A stretch of 64,000 nt of DNA from Stenopsyche tienmushanensis (taxonomy: Eukaryota; Arthropoda; Insecta; Trichoptera; Stenopsychidae): assembly GCA_008973525.1 (NCBI GenBank), contig WACJ01000084.1, forward strand, positions 310,001 to 374,000. Reading direction: 5' to 3'. Under the pieces are notes generated by a model. It was not told where the DNA came from. It did no database searches and was given only the letters and a program-made list of their open reading frames with translations. Below are positions 10,291-22,471 of this stretch, in pieces. Each line of letters starts with the position of its first letter. The stretch's first letter is position 1. Made by a program: the position numbers and the translations under genes.

Positions 10291-11370
10291 AGAGAACAAA
10301 GTTTGATATACATACATACCCACTGTGTTAAGTTATTAAGCTTCTATTTTGTCTTAAGTGCTTATGTAAATTATTTTAAGTACAGATTAAGGATTAGATG
10401 AAGAATAACATGCCAACATTGTGAAATTAATGTAGTATCTCAAACCATCTTTGAAATTCGTGTGATCAAATGTGAACATTAAAATACCCGCTTAATAAGA
10501 GAACGATTATTGATGTACCTGTATTACTGAGTGGTAATACTGTTGATTAAACTTTAATTTAGTTATAAGTGCTTGTGTGAACTACTTTAATTTTAGATTA
10601 AGAATACTTCAGAAATGGAGAAATTTAGTATACATGAAAACATCTTAAATTACCATCAAAGCCTATAAATAATTCTTACAGTATGTCATGCCATATAAGG
10701 ATTAATATTAATATGCAATTAGTTTTAATTCTAGAACATTTAGAGAACAAAGTTTGATATTATTGGATACATTATAGTTAATAAGTGGTAAATACTATTC
10801 TTTAAACTTCTATTTATAAGTGCTTGTGTGAACTACTTTAGTTTTAGATTAAGAATTCTTCAGAAATGGAGAAATTTAGTAGTATACATGAAAACATCTT
10901 AAATTACCATCAAAGCCTATAAATAATTCTTACAGTATGTCATGCCATATAAGGATTAATATTAATATGCAATTAGTTTTAATTCTAAAACATTTAGAGA
11001 ACAAAGTTTGATATTATTGGATACATTATAGTTAATAAGTGGTAAATACTATTCTTTAAACTTCTATGTATAAGTGCTTGCATGAACTACTTTAATTTTA
11101 GATTAAGAATACTTCAGAAATGGAGAAATTTAGTAGTATACATGAAAACATCTTAAATTACCATCAAAGTCTATAAATAATTCTTGCAGTATGTCATGCC
11201 ATATAAGGATTAATATTAATATGCAATTAGTTTTAATTCTAAAATATTTAGAGAACAATGTTTGATATTGTTGGATACATTATAGTTAATGAATGGTAAA
11301 TACTATTCGTTAAACTTCTTATTAGTTATAAGTGCTTGCGTGAATTATTGTAATTTTAGATTAAGAATGT
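10291..11370. repeat. Long-period (~250 bp) tandem repeat, five units
   Basis: Units begin with AGAGAACAAAGTTTGATAT-like sequence at 10291, 10498, 10742, 10996 and 11250, giving spacings of 207, 244, 254 and 254 bp. The third and fourth units are nearly identical. The second is slightly diverged, the first is clearly degenerate, and the fifth stops after about 120 bp. A second landmark, AAGTGCTTGTGTGAACTAC, recurs once per unit. There is no open frame, so this looks like a small satellite-type array made by successive duplication. Confidence 0.92.
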
Positions 11371-12312
11371 TCTTGTGTACTCAAATTGATATTTATATGC
11401 CATATAATTAAATATGACTGTTGATCGTTGCCAGTTTTTTTTAATACACTTAGATTCACGTTTATATAGGTTCAACTTAAACCAACTAATATGAATAAAT
11501 AAACTTAAGTAGTTTTTAAAAATCCACTGAAAAGTGGATTGTACTTTTAGAAGAGGGAAAAACCATTTTAAAGAGTAGCTAGTTGTAAATCGAGTCAAAC
11601 TCAAATATTTATCGATGTTAGATGATTGTGATATTCTGTGATCGATGTTTATTAAATAAATACAAATAGAGCTTAATGTTTGAACATCATGTAATTAGAT
11701 TAAGATTGCCGAGTTGAAAAAAAATCTGGAAACAGACAAAATTGCATTGAAAATGAATGAATTAATTTTCATATAAAGAACTATTTTTGAACTCCGCTTA
11801 TCTAATCTAATTATTTGTAATTTTTATATAGTAATAGTTTTCAAAAGTACAATGGGATTGATAAGATCAAATCCTAGCTGAAGGTGTTGAATCTGACACT
11901 TATTTGGCCTGTACGCTCTTTCGATCAGGAGTTTTAAAAGTTTTATTATGAATTTATCATATTAGATGTATTATCAATACATTTTGATTATATAATATAC
12001 TCATGGTATCAATATTTTAAAATATGAATAATCATAAATTATGCTTCTTACTTGTGTGTGCTTAAATTATATATGTAATCCAAGATTTTGATGATAATAT
12101 CTATTCTACGCCCGACTAAAGCTTGTGTTTGATGTCAAAAATAATTGTATTGAATATTAAAACCAAAGATCCCCCGTTTTATATTTTGTGTTCGTATCAG
12201 TTGGTTAATGTTTGATTCATAATCAATGCTTTAGCGATATTTTAAAAATTCTCTTTGGGTTTTGTTTAATTGTGCATTTGTAGTCTCTTGATTAAATTTT
12301 TTAAAATATTGT

Positions 12313-12373
12313 ACGATTTTTATATAAAAATGTTGGTGAGTTCCTTGACACCAACATTAAACATAAAAATCGT
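12313..12373. repeat. Fold-back repeat, copy 1
   Basis: The left arm 12313-12338, ending ATGTTGGTG, pairs with 12349-12373, which begins CACCAACAT and ends AAAAATCGT, around a 10-base loop. The arms are about 25 bases with few mismatches. CCTTGACACCAACATTAAA in the right half is echoed at 12.55 kb. Confidence 0.8.
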
Positions 12374-12504
12374 TCAAAAATTATCTTTAATTTTTAATAA
12401 AGGTTAGTTATTCTATAAAAATGATTGGATTCTAATTTGGATTTAAATTACAATATTATTATTTATAAAATATCTAGTTCATTATATGAAGATATACTAA
12501 AATC

Positions 12505-12572
12505 ATTGTTCGATTTGTATTATATAAACATGTTTATAAATTACCTTGTCACCAACATCTAAATCGGACAAT
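12505..12572. repeat. Fold-back repeat, copy 2
   Basis: ATTGTTCGATTT at 12505-12516 pairs with AAATCGGACAAT at 12561-12572. The interior contains CCTTGTCACCAACATC, almost the same as in copy 1 some 200 bp upstream. A third, weaker relative with TATATAAAAATG and AACACCAA lies at about 43540-43625. Confidence 0.65.
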
Positions 12573-14896
12573 ACTTTTTATTATAATGAACAATAACATG
12601 TGTTTTAGAAGGGCAAACATTTTCAATATTCCGTAAATCTGTTATCAATAGATGTATCTCCAATACCATGGATTAAATCTTAAAATAATAAATAAATGAT
12701 ATTTTATTTTCATATCCTATCAACACGCATCAAATTGGAATTTATTATCAAATTCTTATTGTTACTTGGAATTTAACACCCAGTAAACCGAGATTTACAT
12801 GCGGCTGAATCACCACGAGAAGTTCCACGCCTATAATTTTGAATTATCAAATCTGAAAAAGTCAACATGGAATTGTTTTTTTCAGTTCTGTCCTAAATGT
12901 TTCATCAAAATTGCATCTTTAAAATGTGCGATGTTCTAAAATAAGTCAAGACAAAATAAAGGTGATTTTGATAAGGAATGCCGCAATAGATGGATGAAAG
13001 AATTATAATATATTTCATAAATTTGAAATATTTATGAATGCAGTACATTATGAAAACGGGTCAGTTTGATTATAATTTATGGCACTAAATTTTATATTTG
13101 TAAATGAATTAAATAAATTAAATTTTCATAATGTGTTCTGAAGTCTTAGAAAAATTTAAAGTCTGCCTTTGTTCAAATAATCAGTAGAAATCGCTTGTGG
13201 ACTCTTGAAAAGCTGAAATCTTTTAAACTGCACTAAGAAACGTATATTTTGACATGAGCTTTTAACCAATAGTTTATTTATATCTGTTGTTTCCGTCTAC
13301 GGGTCAGTTTAGTTTCGTCAGGTAGAGACATATTTAATGGACAACTGAATTTAATGAATATTTTTTTTATTTCTATGTAATGATGAAAACCAATTTAAGG
13401 ATAAGAAAAACTAGAATGTGGGAATAAATTTTTAAACTAAATCTAAATGCTTAAAGAATTTAGAAATTTTCACTCTATCATGTTTAAAACATACAGAATT
13501 CTATACGATTCAGATGTAATGGAAAAAAAATTAGATTGGAGATATTTAAAGTACATATCTCCTATTGATTGGAAGGATGTATATAATTAATATATGAATT
13601 CCCAATATAATATAATAAACATACAACATCATTTTATATCTATATTTTACAATTATAACTCATTTCGCTGCAATTAATTCAAACACTAAAACGATGGAAT
13701 GTTTTTAATTAATCAATACAATTTGTATTTGTTTATAAAATCTTTTTGGTTGATTTTTGTCAATAATTGAATTTGATTATTGTGTATGTCTATAAAGATT
13801 TATTTGCTATTTTTAACATCAAAATGAAAAAAATATCAATGTTTAGTATATCTTAATCTACTTATATAATTATTTAGAATAACATGTTTTCGATCCAGGC
13901 GAATAGAGGATGTAATTTATCTTTATAAATATTATTTTCTCGTCACGATATGTGCATAATATATTGAAATATGAAAAGCCGTCATACAGAATAGATGCAT
14001 TAAAACTAGTAGTGAAATATGTTTACGTAATAGATGGAAAAATATGTTGATATATTTGATACGGTACATGTTTATGGTATATGAATTATTCATCAGTAAG
14101 AGAGGGAAATGGAAATGCGAAACTCGTGTTTGGCTCTGTGGAATTAGGGATGTCAATATTGATAGGCAAATATTTTTGCAAATCGTCTTCCTTGTAAACT
14201 CTCAAAAAGATTAGGAAATATATGACATTGCAATACAAATTGTAATTCTAAAATCACAAACATTAATTCGCATCTTATTTTATTTAACGGAACCATGATT
14301 AGATGAAATTATGTATAATTTTATTCGATGATGACGATATATTATTTTAAGAACCCTTTGTTGGAAGAATCTTATTGTTCATTTATTAATAGAGGTTACA
14401 TTTCATTTACTTATTAAGGGTTTCTGGAATATTTGTGTTTGATGTGAGAAAATGGGTGATATTATTTTTCAATTTGTATAAAAATGTTTATTTCCAGTGG
14501 CGTAATGATAAACAGTAACAATAGTGATGTGATTTTTAAGCTATGTACTCGATAAATATTTGGTTCAGTATCATATAACAGATGGGGAGGCGACAATGAC
14601 CCAATCTCCAATACAAATATTTTTCATAGGCGCAAATTTGTGCGTCAGCTCCACAGCCATTGATTTAATAAAAAACAAATAATTTGAAAAAGAAATGAAA
14701 ATAGTATTAAAGAAAAAAATACGAATTCATGGCAAATTTTCAGAAGAATCAATATATTATATTAACCCTTTGAGTAGTGAGCTATTTTAAAATCATCATA
14801 AAACTAGATGCTATATTTGTACGTCTAATACTTATCATCCGTATAAATCCAACACAAATCTGCCAGGACCGCGCAGCGTGTATGAAGCTCGTGTCT

Positions 14897-15790
14897 TCTA
14901 TATATATAAAAATGAATGTGTGTCAGCATGCAGTTTGCTATAGATACCGTTCATCTGATTGCGATTAAGCTTAGGTGAGTTATTGAGCGTGTATCCAAGA
15001 AGGTTTTTAAATCAGCACAAGCATTATTCGAAATTTGCTTTGCGAGACGTTTAACTGATGCACCATATTGGCGCACAGTGGTCTGGTGGTTGCTAAGGTA
15101 AACAAAGCATAGCAACCGTCGATGTCTTATGTACTGGCCAAGCTTTCAGTCTTCGGTGGACTATGCCGGGAGGCGGTGAAACACAAACTTCATCATTTCA
15201 ATTCATATCTGGATCAATTCGTTTGGCGATAACACCAACAAATCGAAAACGTATTCGAATCACTTTTAAATTCTACGTCTGGCCTTCATCACATCGTTCA
15301 TAGTTAAGTGTTTATGATTAAAAAAAAACAAATTAATAATTAATGTAGTTTTTAAAATTATTTTTTGTTTTTTAAAAGCGAGTGCCCGGCAAGCTTTGTA
15401 ATGCCCAATATTGTAAGTGTCCAAGAGTTTAAATACGATTCAAATCGACGAAAATGAATATTAAAATTTACAAAACATTAACACTTTACAGTCCAGGTGT
15501 TCCGCGCCAAGCCTTATAATTGATATTATTCTTAAACCAGCTAATAGATTGAAACGAAATTTTAGTAGTGCCAACAAAAAAGTTTGCTGCATCGATATAT
15601 TTAAATATAATATTTTTATTTGAATTATATGAACAGGCATTGATTAAATGACACGTAAACACACGAACAAACCACAAACACAACATTCAGCTAGTTCATC
15701 GTTCCAAATAAAGATTATATTTAAATTGTGTATTTTAATACTGAAAAATGGCGTGCCTATAATTTTTCTCGGAAACATAAATCCACCATG
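14897..15790 (+). mobile_element. Helitron-like element, end and body sequence
   Basis: A 28-bp string at 14897-14924 (TCTATATATATAAAAATGAA then TGTGTGTC) is nearly identical, on the opposite strand, to 37663-37690. TTGCTAAGGTAAACAAAGC near 15095 and ATGCCGGGAGGCGGTGA near 15162 are shared with the repeats at 37.5-37.65 kb. The section 15605-15790 closely matches 29015-29185, with AACAGGCATTGATTAAATG, then GTGTATTTTAA, ACTGAAAA and GCGTGCC. Together with the helicase relic just downstream, this points to an old Helitron/Helentron copy. TATATATAAAAATG openings are a feature I recall from insect Helitrons. The 3' end was not found. Confidence 0.6.
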
Positions 15791-15904
15791 ACATGTAGTT
15801 ACAGTACCAGACTTTTAATGAATAATATCATCGAAGCTACAGTTTAAAATGAAAAAAAATCAAGGAGAAGATGTTGCGTCCCAATAATTCCGACTGATGT
15901 CATT

Positions 15905-16080
15905 AGAATAGAAACGTATGCAGTTTTCAGTGCAAGCATCAACAAGGCACATAGACACACAGGGTATGCGTGCATGCTTCTCACATGGACAGCTGAATGT
16001 GGAATGCTTGCGCCCTTCTCATTTATTACTAGATGGCACGCACCACACGGAAAATAATTATGTATCCAAAAGCACTTCAT
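15905..16080 (+). pseudogene. Helitron Pif1-type helicase, C-terminal relic
   Basis: One frame gives FSASINKAHRHTG (about 15921-15960), matching the helicase motif usually reading T-INK-QGQ. After a frameshift, another frame gives CFSHGQLNVEC (about 15978-16010), matching the Helitron motif CFSHGQLYVACSR. Further on come DGTHHTENNYVSKS, corresponding to DGKTKNVVY. The order and spacing are right for the end of a Helitron Rep/helicase protein. The second motif has decayed (VECLRP for VACSR) and the rest of the protein is gone. Confidence 0.7.
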
Positions 16081-16934
16081 TAGCAAAACATAAGCACGAT
16101 CTTTGGGATGAGGAAAAGATAGGAAGTTTCCTGCTCAACAAAAAGAACAAAGTGAAAAATGAAAATCAGAAAGCTTACAAGATGCGAATGCAATCAGAGT
16201 CTGCATCATGTCGTACATAGAAAAAACAACAATAGACAGATCGCCCACAGAGTGATAGAATATCAAAACGCAGTCTTGCTATTGGATTACAAATCAGCAG
16301 CAACCGAACATTTTATGAAGAACGATAATCACATCAATTTTGCTGGTACATATAAAAATCATAGTCAGTGCTAAAAATTTTGGCATCGGAATTGCGAGAA
16401 AAGCAATAGAGATCGAAAATCGAAGAAACTCCGTAATCAACAGACGAGACGACGGCACTAACGTACCCCAGAGTTTGGCTATCAATTTTAATGAAAATTA
16501 AAACATCAATAACTACTGGATGGAGGACGCTCACAAGGAGCATTATCCGTTTTTAGCGTAATTAAGAATATATATAATCATTTCAATAAACCATTAAAAC
16601 ACAAATAATTTCCATCTTTAAGTGTAACATTGCAACACTTGTCGGGTACTTACTAGTATTTAAATAAATAAATACTGTAGATAGCCCACAATATTCGTTA
16701 ATTTTTTCGCCTAACATAAACAATTTACTTGGAATCGATTAATTTGGGCTATCATTAATCGATAAATTTGGGTTATCGACCTATACAATCATACGATGTA
16801 CGCAAGACACTTTATCCGTCTCTGTCTTTCTCCAAATGTCTCTGTCTCTCTCCGAGTTCAATGTGTAAGAATGCTTCTTGCTAAATCACTGGAATTTGAT
16901 CGCAAATACGCGACTGAACTCCTTAAAAGGTTAA

Positions 16935-17824
16935 AATACGTTGGTATACCATGTAAAATACTTTATAGATTAAATTATAATAAAAAACAGGCAGGAAGTA
17001 CTTTCTGCATTCTGCATTTATTAAGGATAATATATTAAGGTGAATTCATTCTTTAAAAGCGTCGCGAGCTTTTCCAAAGTTTTCCCAAGGCTTCCGGGGG
17101 TGCTTTTGTGAAATTATAATTTATGTAGCCTTAGCATGTAAGATGCTCTTATTTTTAATGTAATATACGTTAGCCATAAATTATAGTTCCAAATAAATGT
17201 ACTTTATTGTAATAAGCATTTTTTTACGCTCAAGCAACCTTTTGCAAAATAATTTTTCTACTGTACACATTTAATATCCTTCAGTATCCTTTCAACATTT
17301 AAATTTTGACAATCATTTTGAAAAGTTCAAAATTGATTAAGGAGAATTTGAACGGTAACAATTGCAACTAAATATTCCTTATCTTTTTTAATATATTTTT
17401 TAAAATGTAACTTTTTTGAATATATTATGGCATGTGATTGATCTTACATTTTGACGATATCTTTATAATTACTGTTGACAATACTCTCAATATTTTTAGT
17501 AAAATTGAATCGAGATTTTTCTACTGCTATAAATTATGCAAGCGATAGCTTCGCTAATGATTTTTAAAGAGTTTTAGTAATCTGAACACAATTTTAAAAG
17601 TTATTTTAAGTCAGAATTTCGTAATTCAAAATTTCACAATTTTAAAAATCAGAGAAACAGAATAATATTATTGAAATAGAAATTTAATTTACTTTCGAAA
17701 GTTAGATACTCGTCGATTTATTAAAAAAAAAACATATTGATTAAATTAAACATAGAACCGAATTCATCATCGATTAGCAAAATTCACTAAGTTCAAAAAA
17801 ATGGCAAAATAAATAATTTTAAAA
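16935..17824. other. A+T-rich noncoding stretch
   Basis: No gene or repeat is recognised in this interval between the TTAA element and the mariner relic. Confidence 0.5.
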
Positions 17825-18127
17825 TTAGTGATAGTAGAATGATTTATTTGGGCTGATTTCAAGAAGACAGCCGATGTCTAGCGATAATTCCTTTATTGTT
17901 TTTCGAAGATCAGATTCTATCAGAGAATTTAATGCGTATTCATCGATTTTTAGAGGTTGTCCTGATTTTGATTTATTTTTCAAATCTCTGTCGCCACTTT
18001 TGAATTTTTTGAACCATCTAGGGCATTTTAGAATATTCAATATGTTGCCATATGTATCATAGATACTCTGGGTAGCTTCGTTTGCCTTTAATACTTTGCC
18101 GAATAAAAACAGTAAACAAGATTGCAA
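17825..18127 (-). pseudogene. mariner transposase N-terminal relic
   Basis: A 100-codon frame on the minus strand contains CPRWFKKFKSGDRDLKNKSK and SGQPLKIDE, then LIESDLRKTIKELSLDIG. This is the first helix-turn-helix end and linker of mariner transposase (usual form C-RWF-KF-SGDF-L-D-PRSGRP, then L-E-D-RQT-RELA). The first part (GKVLKANEATQSIYDTYG) fits the N-terminal helices. The reading stops after the linker, and no second HTH or catalytic domain follows. No inverted repeats were found, so this is an old truncated copy. It abuts the SINE at 18164-18338. Confidence 0.85.
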
Positions 18128-18163
18128 ATGGGTTTAACAAATTTTGGCTTGGACGTTTTCACT

Positions 18164-18338
18164 AATTTTTTTAAAGGTGGCTTTTAGCAATCCTTTTTAT
18201 GGGACCATTGCCAACCATTTTAACATGGTTTTTCATGGCATATATCTGTTTTTAAAAATGTGGTTGCCAGCCACATATTCTGTAGGATTCGAACCCAAGA
18301 TGATTGAGTTCCGAATCCAACCGCTTAAAAAAATATAA
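18164..18338 (-). mobile_element. tRNA-derived SINE, copy 1
   Basis: On the minus strand the sequence begins with a tRNA-like head, GCGGTTGGATTCGGAACTC, and a perfect pol III B box (GGGTTCGAATCC at about 18289-18300). The body contains ATGGTTGGCAATGGTCCCAT and GGATTGCTAAAAGCCACC, and the end is A-rich. The body matches the copy at 22.5 kb closely. The head resembles tRNA-Ser/Leu types (GGTTAAGG...GGACTC). Its length of about 175 bp fits a SINE. Confidence 0.7.
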
Positions 18339-19424
18339 AAATATTTGAAAAAGTAAGACAAACAACAGAGTTTCAAAATTATACCAATCATGACGACAAC
18401 AACCCGAGGCAAACTGACGGCAAAGGACGCAACAAAAAAAAAATATATATATATATTTCTTTCCGCTTTATTTAATAATTTAGACTTGTTCAAACGTTCT
18501 TAGTATTTGTTATGCGATTATTTAATATTGGCATTTGGTCGATTATATTTAAATAAAAGAAAAATATTATTTAAATCTAATAGAAGTTGTTGCTTCTGAG
18601 AGGCAATTTGATATTTGCTACTTTCAATTTCAAGACTTTCGAGCCGTATTTGCGGCAATTTAAACCAGAGGTTTCAAACTATATATATTGCGGTCCAGCC
18701 AACAAGCCTTTGTCTTAAGTTGAAGATTCACTGAGTCAGTTAAGAGTTAGTTTTTGTATATTTTATGGTCAAATAAACCGTTCCATCAAGGAGTTAATTT
18801 GTATAATTGTTCTGTATTTCGTGATTTAATGTTCAAGAAAAAATCGTTTTTATTATTTTGTGTTATTTCAAAAAGTATTTGATTTACGGCGTAATTCAAG
18901 GGATCTAAGAAATAACTCAATTAATATCTTCATCTTATGAAATACACGGTATTACTTTTATGCAACATGTAGAAATTGTAGTTGAAATACCAACCTTCAA
19001 TTAAAAAACTAAGTCTTTTTATAGTGATAGTTTAGTTTTAATAGGAAGAATCGGTTCATGATCCCTTAACTATTGAGCAAAAGTGAACTTTTCTCCTATC
19101 AGATGTTCTCTAATTTTTTTTTGTTAAAGTCTTTCCTCAAAATCACATCCATTTAGGAGAAGAAAATTGAGGCGCCATATTCCGCTATTAATACCGGTAA
19201 TAAATTATTTCGAGTAGTGTGGAAGAAATGTTTTATTACGCAGCTACTATTAATTAGGTGTTTAGCAGCGCAGACATTTATAAATTATGACAATGTTGTG
19301 GTATTAAGTTCATTAATCATCTAGATATGAGGAAGACAATATAATAGTTTATGGCTATTATTATTTTGATGATGACAAGTTTTCATCTTGAAAATCACAA
19401 TAAAGATAAGATTGGGACCAATAC
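18339..19424. other. A+T-rich noncoding stretch
   Basis: There is an A-run plus (TA)n microsatellite at about 18435-18458. Otherwise there is no recognisable gene or element. Confidence 0.5.
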
Positions 19425-19650
19425 TATTTAATTGATAATGGAGGTAGAACATTACGCCTTACAAAATAAATATGCCACTAGGAAAATGGTTGAATCATCA
19501 TATAAAAAACATTGATATTTCATGTCACGAAAACATCAGAATCATACGTAAACATTTTAAAAACTGACATTTTAGCCGACGGCTTGACCAAAAGCTCTAA
19601 AAACATTTGATTTAAAAGGTCGGAACTTGAAGATTTAAATTCAAGACCAG
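19425..19650 (+). pseudogene. Ty1/copia-like retrotransposon, RNase H C-terminal relic
   Basis: Broken frames in order give LIDNGGRTLRL (cf. copia IDNQGAI-LA), KNIDISCH (cf. KHIDIRYH) and IRIIRKHFKN. After a frameshift comes TDILADGLTKSS (cf. LADGLTKPL, the most characteristic copia RNase H end motif), and then FKRSELEDLN. Order and spacing match the end of a copia-type polyprotein. Several in-frame stops and a frameshift show that it is dead. No LTR was identified next to it. Confidence 0.6.
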
Positions 19651-20819
19651 GCAAAGTTATATTGCTTGAATGTAGTATGTCACTTCAAAAATAGAGAGCG
19701 TTTTGTAGAAACTATTTGCAGTGTAATTGTACAGAGACCGTATTTATGTAGATGCTGGATTACATTTGAGACGTTAATTTTATCTTCTTTGTAATGGAGT
19801 ATAATTACAGATAGACCTTCCTTCCTTAAGCTCATAGTGCAGGAAACTTTAAAGCAATCTTAACAAAAGGTATCAGAATAAATTCTTAGTCTATTTTATG
19901 AGAAAATCTTGTATGTTGACATACGTATTACAATGTATAATTCAAAACATAATAAATTCTGAAAAATATATTTAAATATATGATATTGACGATGAATAAG
20001 AAAAATATTGATATCGATTGAATTGTTGTTCTGGCATTTTGAGAATGATTGCATTGCAAGACGATTCATTTTATATTCTTGATTTATATTTATGCTTAGG
20101 ATTGATACATTTCATGCTTTTTAATTACTAATTTGGATAACTTTTACGAGCGTTTTGTTATCCCAGTTGAAATTTTCTGACTTATATTCATGAATGGCTA
20201 TTTTATGATAATTTATAGTTATGACAGTCATAACAACTATGTACACTGAGGTGAATTGTACGAGTGAGTATTCTAAATAAATATAAATTACGAGCTTTTA
20301 GAGTATGGGAACAAAAGCTTCTGACACCAAAGCTTATTCAATTTAGCTATAAAGTACATATTATGTATAAACAAGTACTTAAACTGTACATCTAAATTGA
20401 ATACATTTCAACAGAAGAAATTTTATATTTAAAAATAAAATACGTACATGACCGATTAGCATCATTAATGATGAATTACTGACGAAAGCCAAAATGAAAT
20501 TCGCTTACTATCCTACAGTGTCATTATGATCGATTGATAAAGGTAAAATAAATAGCGATAGATTAACTCGATAGAAGCCAATAAATATTGATTATTACAT
20601 TTTTCTATACTAATCAGGCATCTTTTATAATGTATTCTTCCGTGTGATGAAAAATTGAAACTGATTAGATTAGTTAAACTATGATTAGTAATCTAGCATG
20701 AGCGAAATATCATCCCCAAGCAATGGTGCTGTTAATCTGTACAGATATAATATGCCAGATTACCAGCGACATCTTACATCTCTCTTTAGGCGATGTTTTA
20801 ATTCAAAAGTGCCATATTC
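19651..20819. other. A+T-rich noncoding stretch
   Basis: Nothing recognisable is present. The first part might be decayed 3' sequence of the copia-like relic. Confidence 0.4.
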
Positions 20820-21036
20820 TGTGACGTTGCGGATACATTGCGCGTGTACCGATGACGATTCGGTGGTGAGGCAGGAGGCGCGCAAGAGGCGGGAATCGGA
20901 TAGCCTTGGCTGCGGGAGGACGTTCTTCCTACGGCTAGATCTCGCTCTCGTAATTAATAAAGTAGTTATCTCAGAGACAAGACGAGTCATTCTATTCGAT
21001 GTCAGTCCAACTCCATCCTATCCTTCTGGCTACACA
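20820..21036 (+). mobile_element. Possible LTR remnant (G+C-richer block)
   Basis: A sharply G+C-richer block starts TGTGACGTTGCGG and ends GGCTACACA, fitting the TG...CA form of many LTRs. It contains AATAAAG near 20957, a plausible poly(A) signal about 80 bp before the end. The G+C-rich sequence continues to about 21150 without a recognisable primer-binding site or gag. No target-site duplication flanks the proposed boundaries. The 179-codon frame across this block (20698-21237) resembles no known protein. A host regulatory element is an equally fair reading. Confidence 0.28.
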
Positions 21037-22471
21037 ACGGCCCGAAAAGAGAACGAACCCACATGCGAGTACGGCCATCTCGATGAGCACGTGGAGCTGC
21101 TCGGGGATTCTACCCCTAGAGCGCTCCCATTCCGCTTACGCTTCAGTAGTAATAGTGTTTATTTAAAAGAAAAAAGGTTTTTAATTAACAATTACACAAT
21201 ATTTTGTTGGTTTTACAAAGTCGGACATTTTATATGAAAGTATATTGTGTAGCAACGTTCGAGTTTAAAATTTATCTAAAAATATAATCCAAATAAAAAG
21301 AAATTCAAAATGTGTAAAATTGATATTAATGTTTTTATACCTAAAGTGGAAGTTTCATACGTCGATTGTAATGGTATGTGATAAAAACACAATATCAATG
21401 CACATGCCACGTTAAATTTGATAATCATGTCCGCATGTAAATAAAACGTCTTATTTCAGCATCTCGGAATTTATCGTCTCAATTATACACATTTCAATCA
21501 AGATAGCTTGTAGTCTTTTGAGCTATTAAAACATCGTGAATGGATAAGCTGAGCTAGAAACGTTGACCGTCTGGGTTTGAACAAATGCTCAGATGCTTTA
21601 ACCGACGTATCTTAGATTTTACTTTACTCAAACACTTATTTAGACAAAGTAAAAATAAAGTAGACGTAGGAAGAGTGCAATTGATGGAAAATCGCTTTAC
21701 AGTGATAAATTCTTCTAAGAAAACAAAGTTCTTATGTTAGGATGCAGTTCATTATTGTAGTTAGTGGAAAACATAAAGCGCTTTGAATTAAATATATTCT
21801 CTAGAAATGCTTTTATACTTGAAGATATTTTCACATAAAAGACGTTTTCATAAAGGCTTTGCAGCAGACTCCTTTACGTTTCATACTTTTTCGACGATGT
21901 TTGATGTAAACCACAAAGAAGGCTATAAATAATATTTGAAAATGATGGGCGGTCGATTTAATGGCACCGCAAAATGTAGAAGGGCGAATTCAATCAAATT
22001 GAATAACAGAAATACTAAATATTCTCCAAAACCGTCAAAGATTTTGCAGATCCCTGTGGTTTTATTTAATTAAATTAATTAATTTGACGTAAATAATTTC
22101 AGTGGTGTAAGGATATCATTCTTGGTTGGAGATTATTTAAGAATATCATTGTCTGGTCTAAATCTAAGACATTTACATCGTAAATGTAAGTAATGATAGT
22201 AATATATTTTTTTTCAGAGATGAAAATTTTTCATTTGGAATTGAGCAAAGCATGCCTAGGATAGATAGCTTTTTTTGCTGACAATCCCACTGGAAGAATG
22301 AGGATATTTTATAAATCGTTACAGTTTTATATATATTTTTTAATAATACTATTTAAGCTTTATTACAACCTACGCTGACATTATTAATCTAACACACCCC
22401 ATTTCATATTTAGATAAATAAAATTAATGAAAAAGGCGAGATGACCTTGAAAAATGTTGTTTTATTGAGAT
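21037..22471. other. Noncoding stretch with a possible tRNA-like remnant
   Basis: On the minus strand at about 21573-21609, ACGTCGGTTAAAGC is followed about 11 bases later by TGTTCAAACCC, an A-box/B-box-like pair too close for a real tRNA. It may be a decayed SINE head. No gene is seen. Confidence 0.35.

Larger units (their letters stand above)
11371..14761. other. A+T-rich noncoding stretch with small fold-back repeats
   Basis: Apart from the two palindromic repeats listed separately (12313-12373 and 12505-12572), nothing recognisable is present. About 14500-14660 contains CCAGTGGCGTAATGATAAAC and GGAGGCGACAATGACCC. These are reminiscent of transposon ends, but I cannot name a family. Confidence 0.45.
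14766..16930 (+). mobile_element. TTAA-flanked piggyBac-like element with nested Helitron
   Basis: TTAA at 14762-14765 is followed by CCCTTTGAGTAGTGAGC. The sequence GAACTCCTTAAAAGG ending at 16930 is followed by TTAA at 16931-16934. The reverse complement of the right end, CCTTTTAAGGAGTTCAG, is an imperfect inverted copy of the left end. TTAA target sites and CCY-type termini are the hallmark of the piggyBac superfamily. The left ~80 bp recurs near 4.2 kb (inverted). The right ~100 bp (CTCTCTCCGAG..., AATCACTGGAATTTGATC) recurs at 4.25 kb and, inverted, at 54.7 kb, so the ends belong to a dispersed family. No piggyBac transposase is visible. Most of the interior is Helitron-derived, so this is a non-autonomous copy with a nested insertion. 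Confidence 0.65.

Noticed and set aside
18289..18335. A functional tRNA gene
   Set aside because: It has a perfect B box but no cloverleaf, and the sequence continues into a body shared with 22.5 kb, so it is a SINE.
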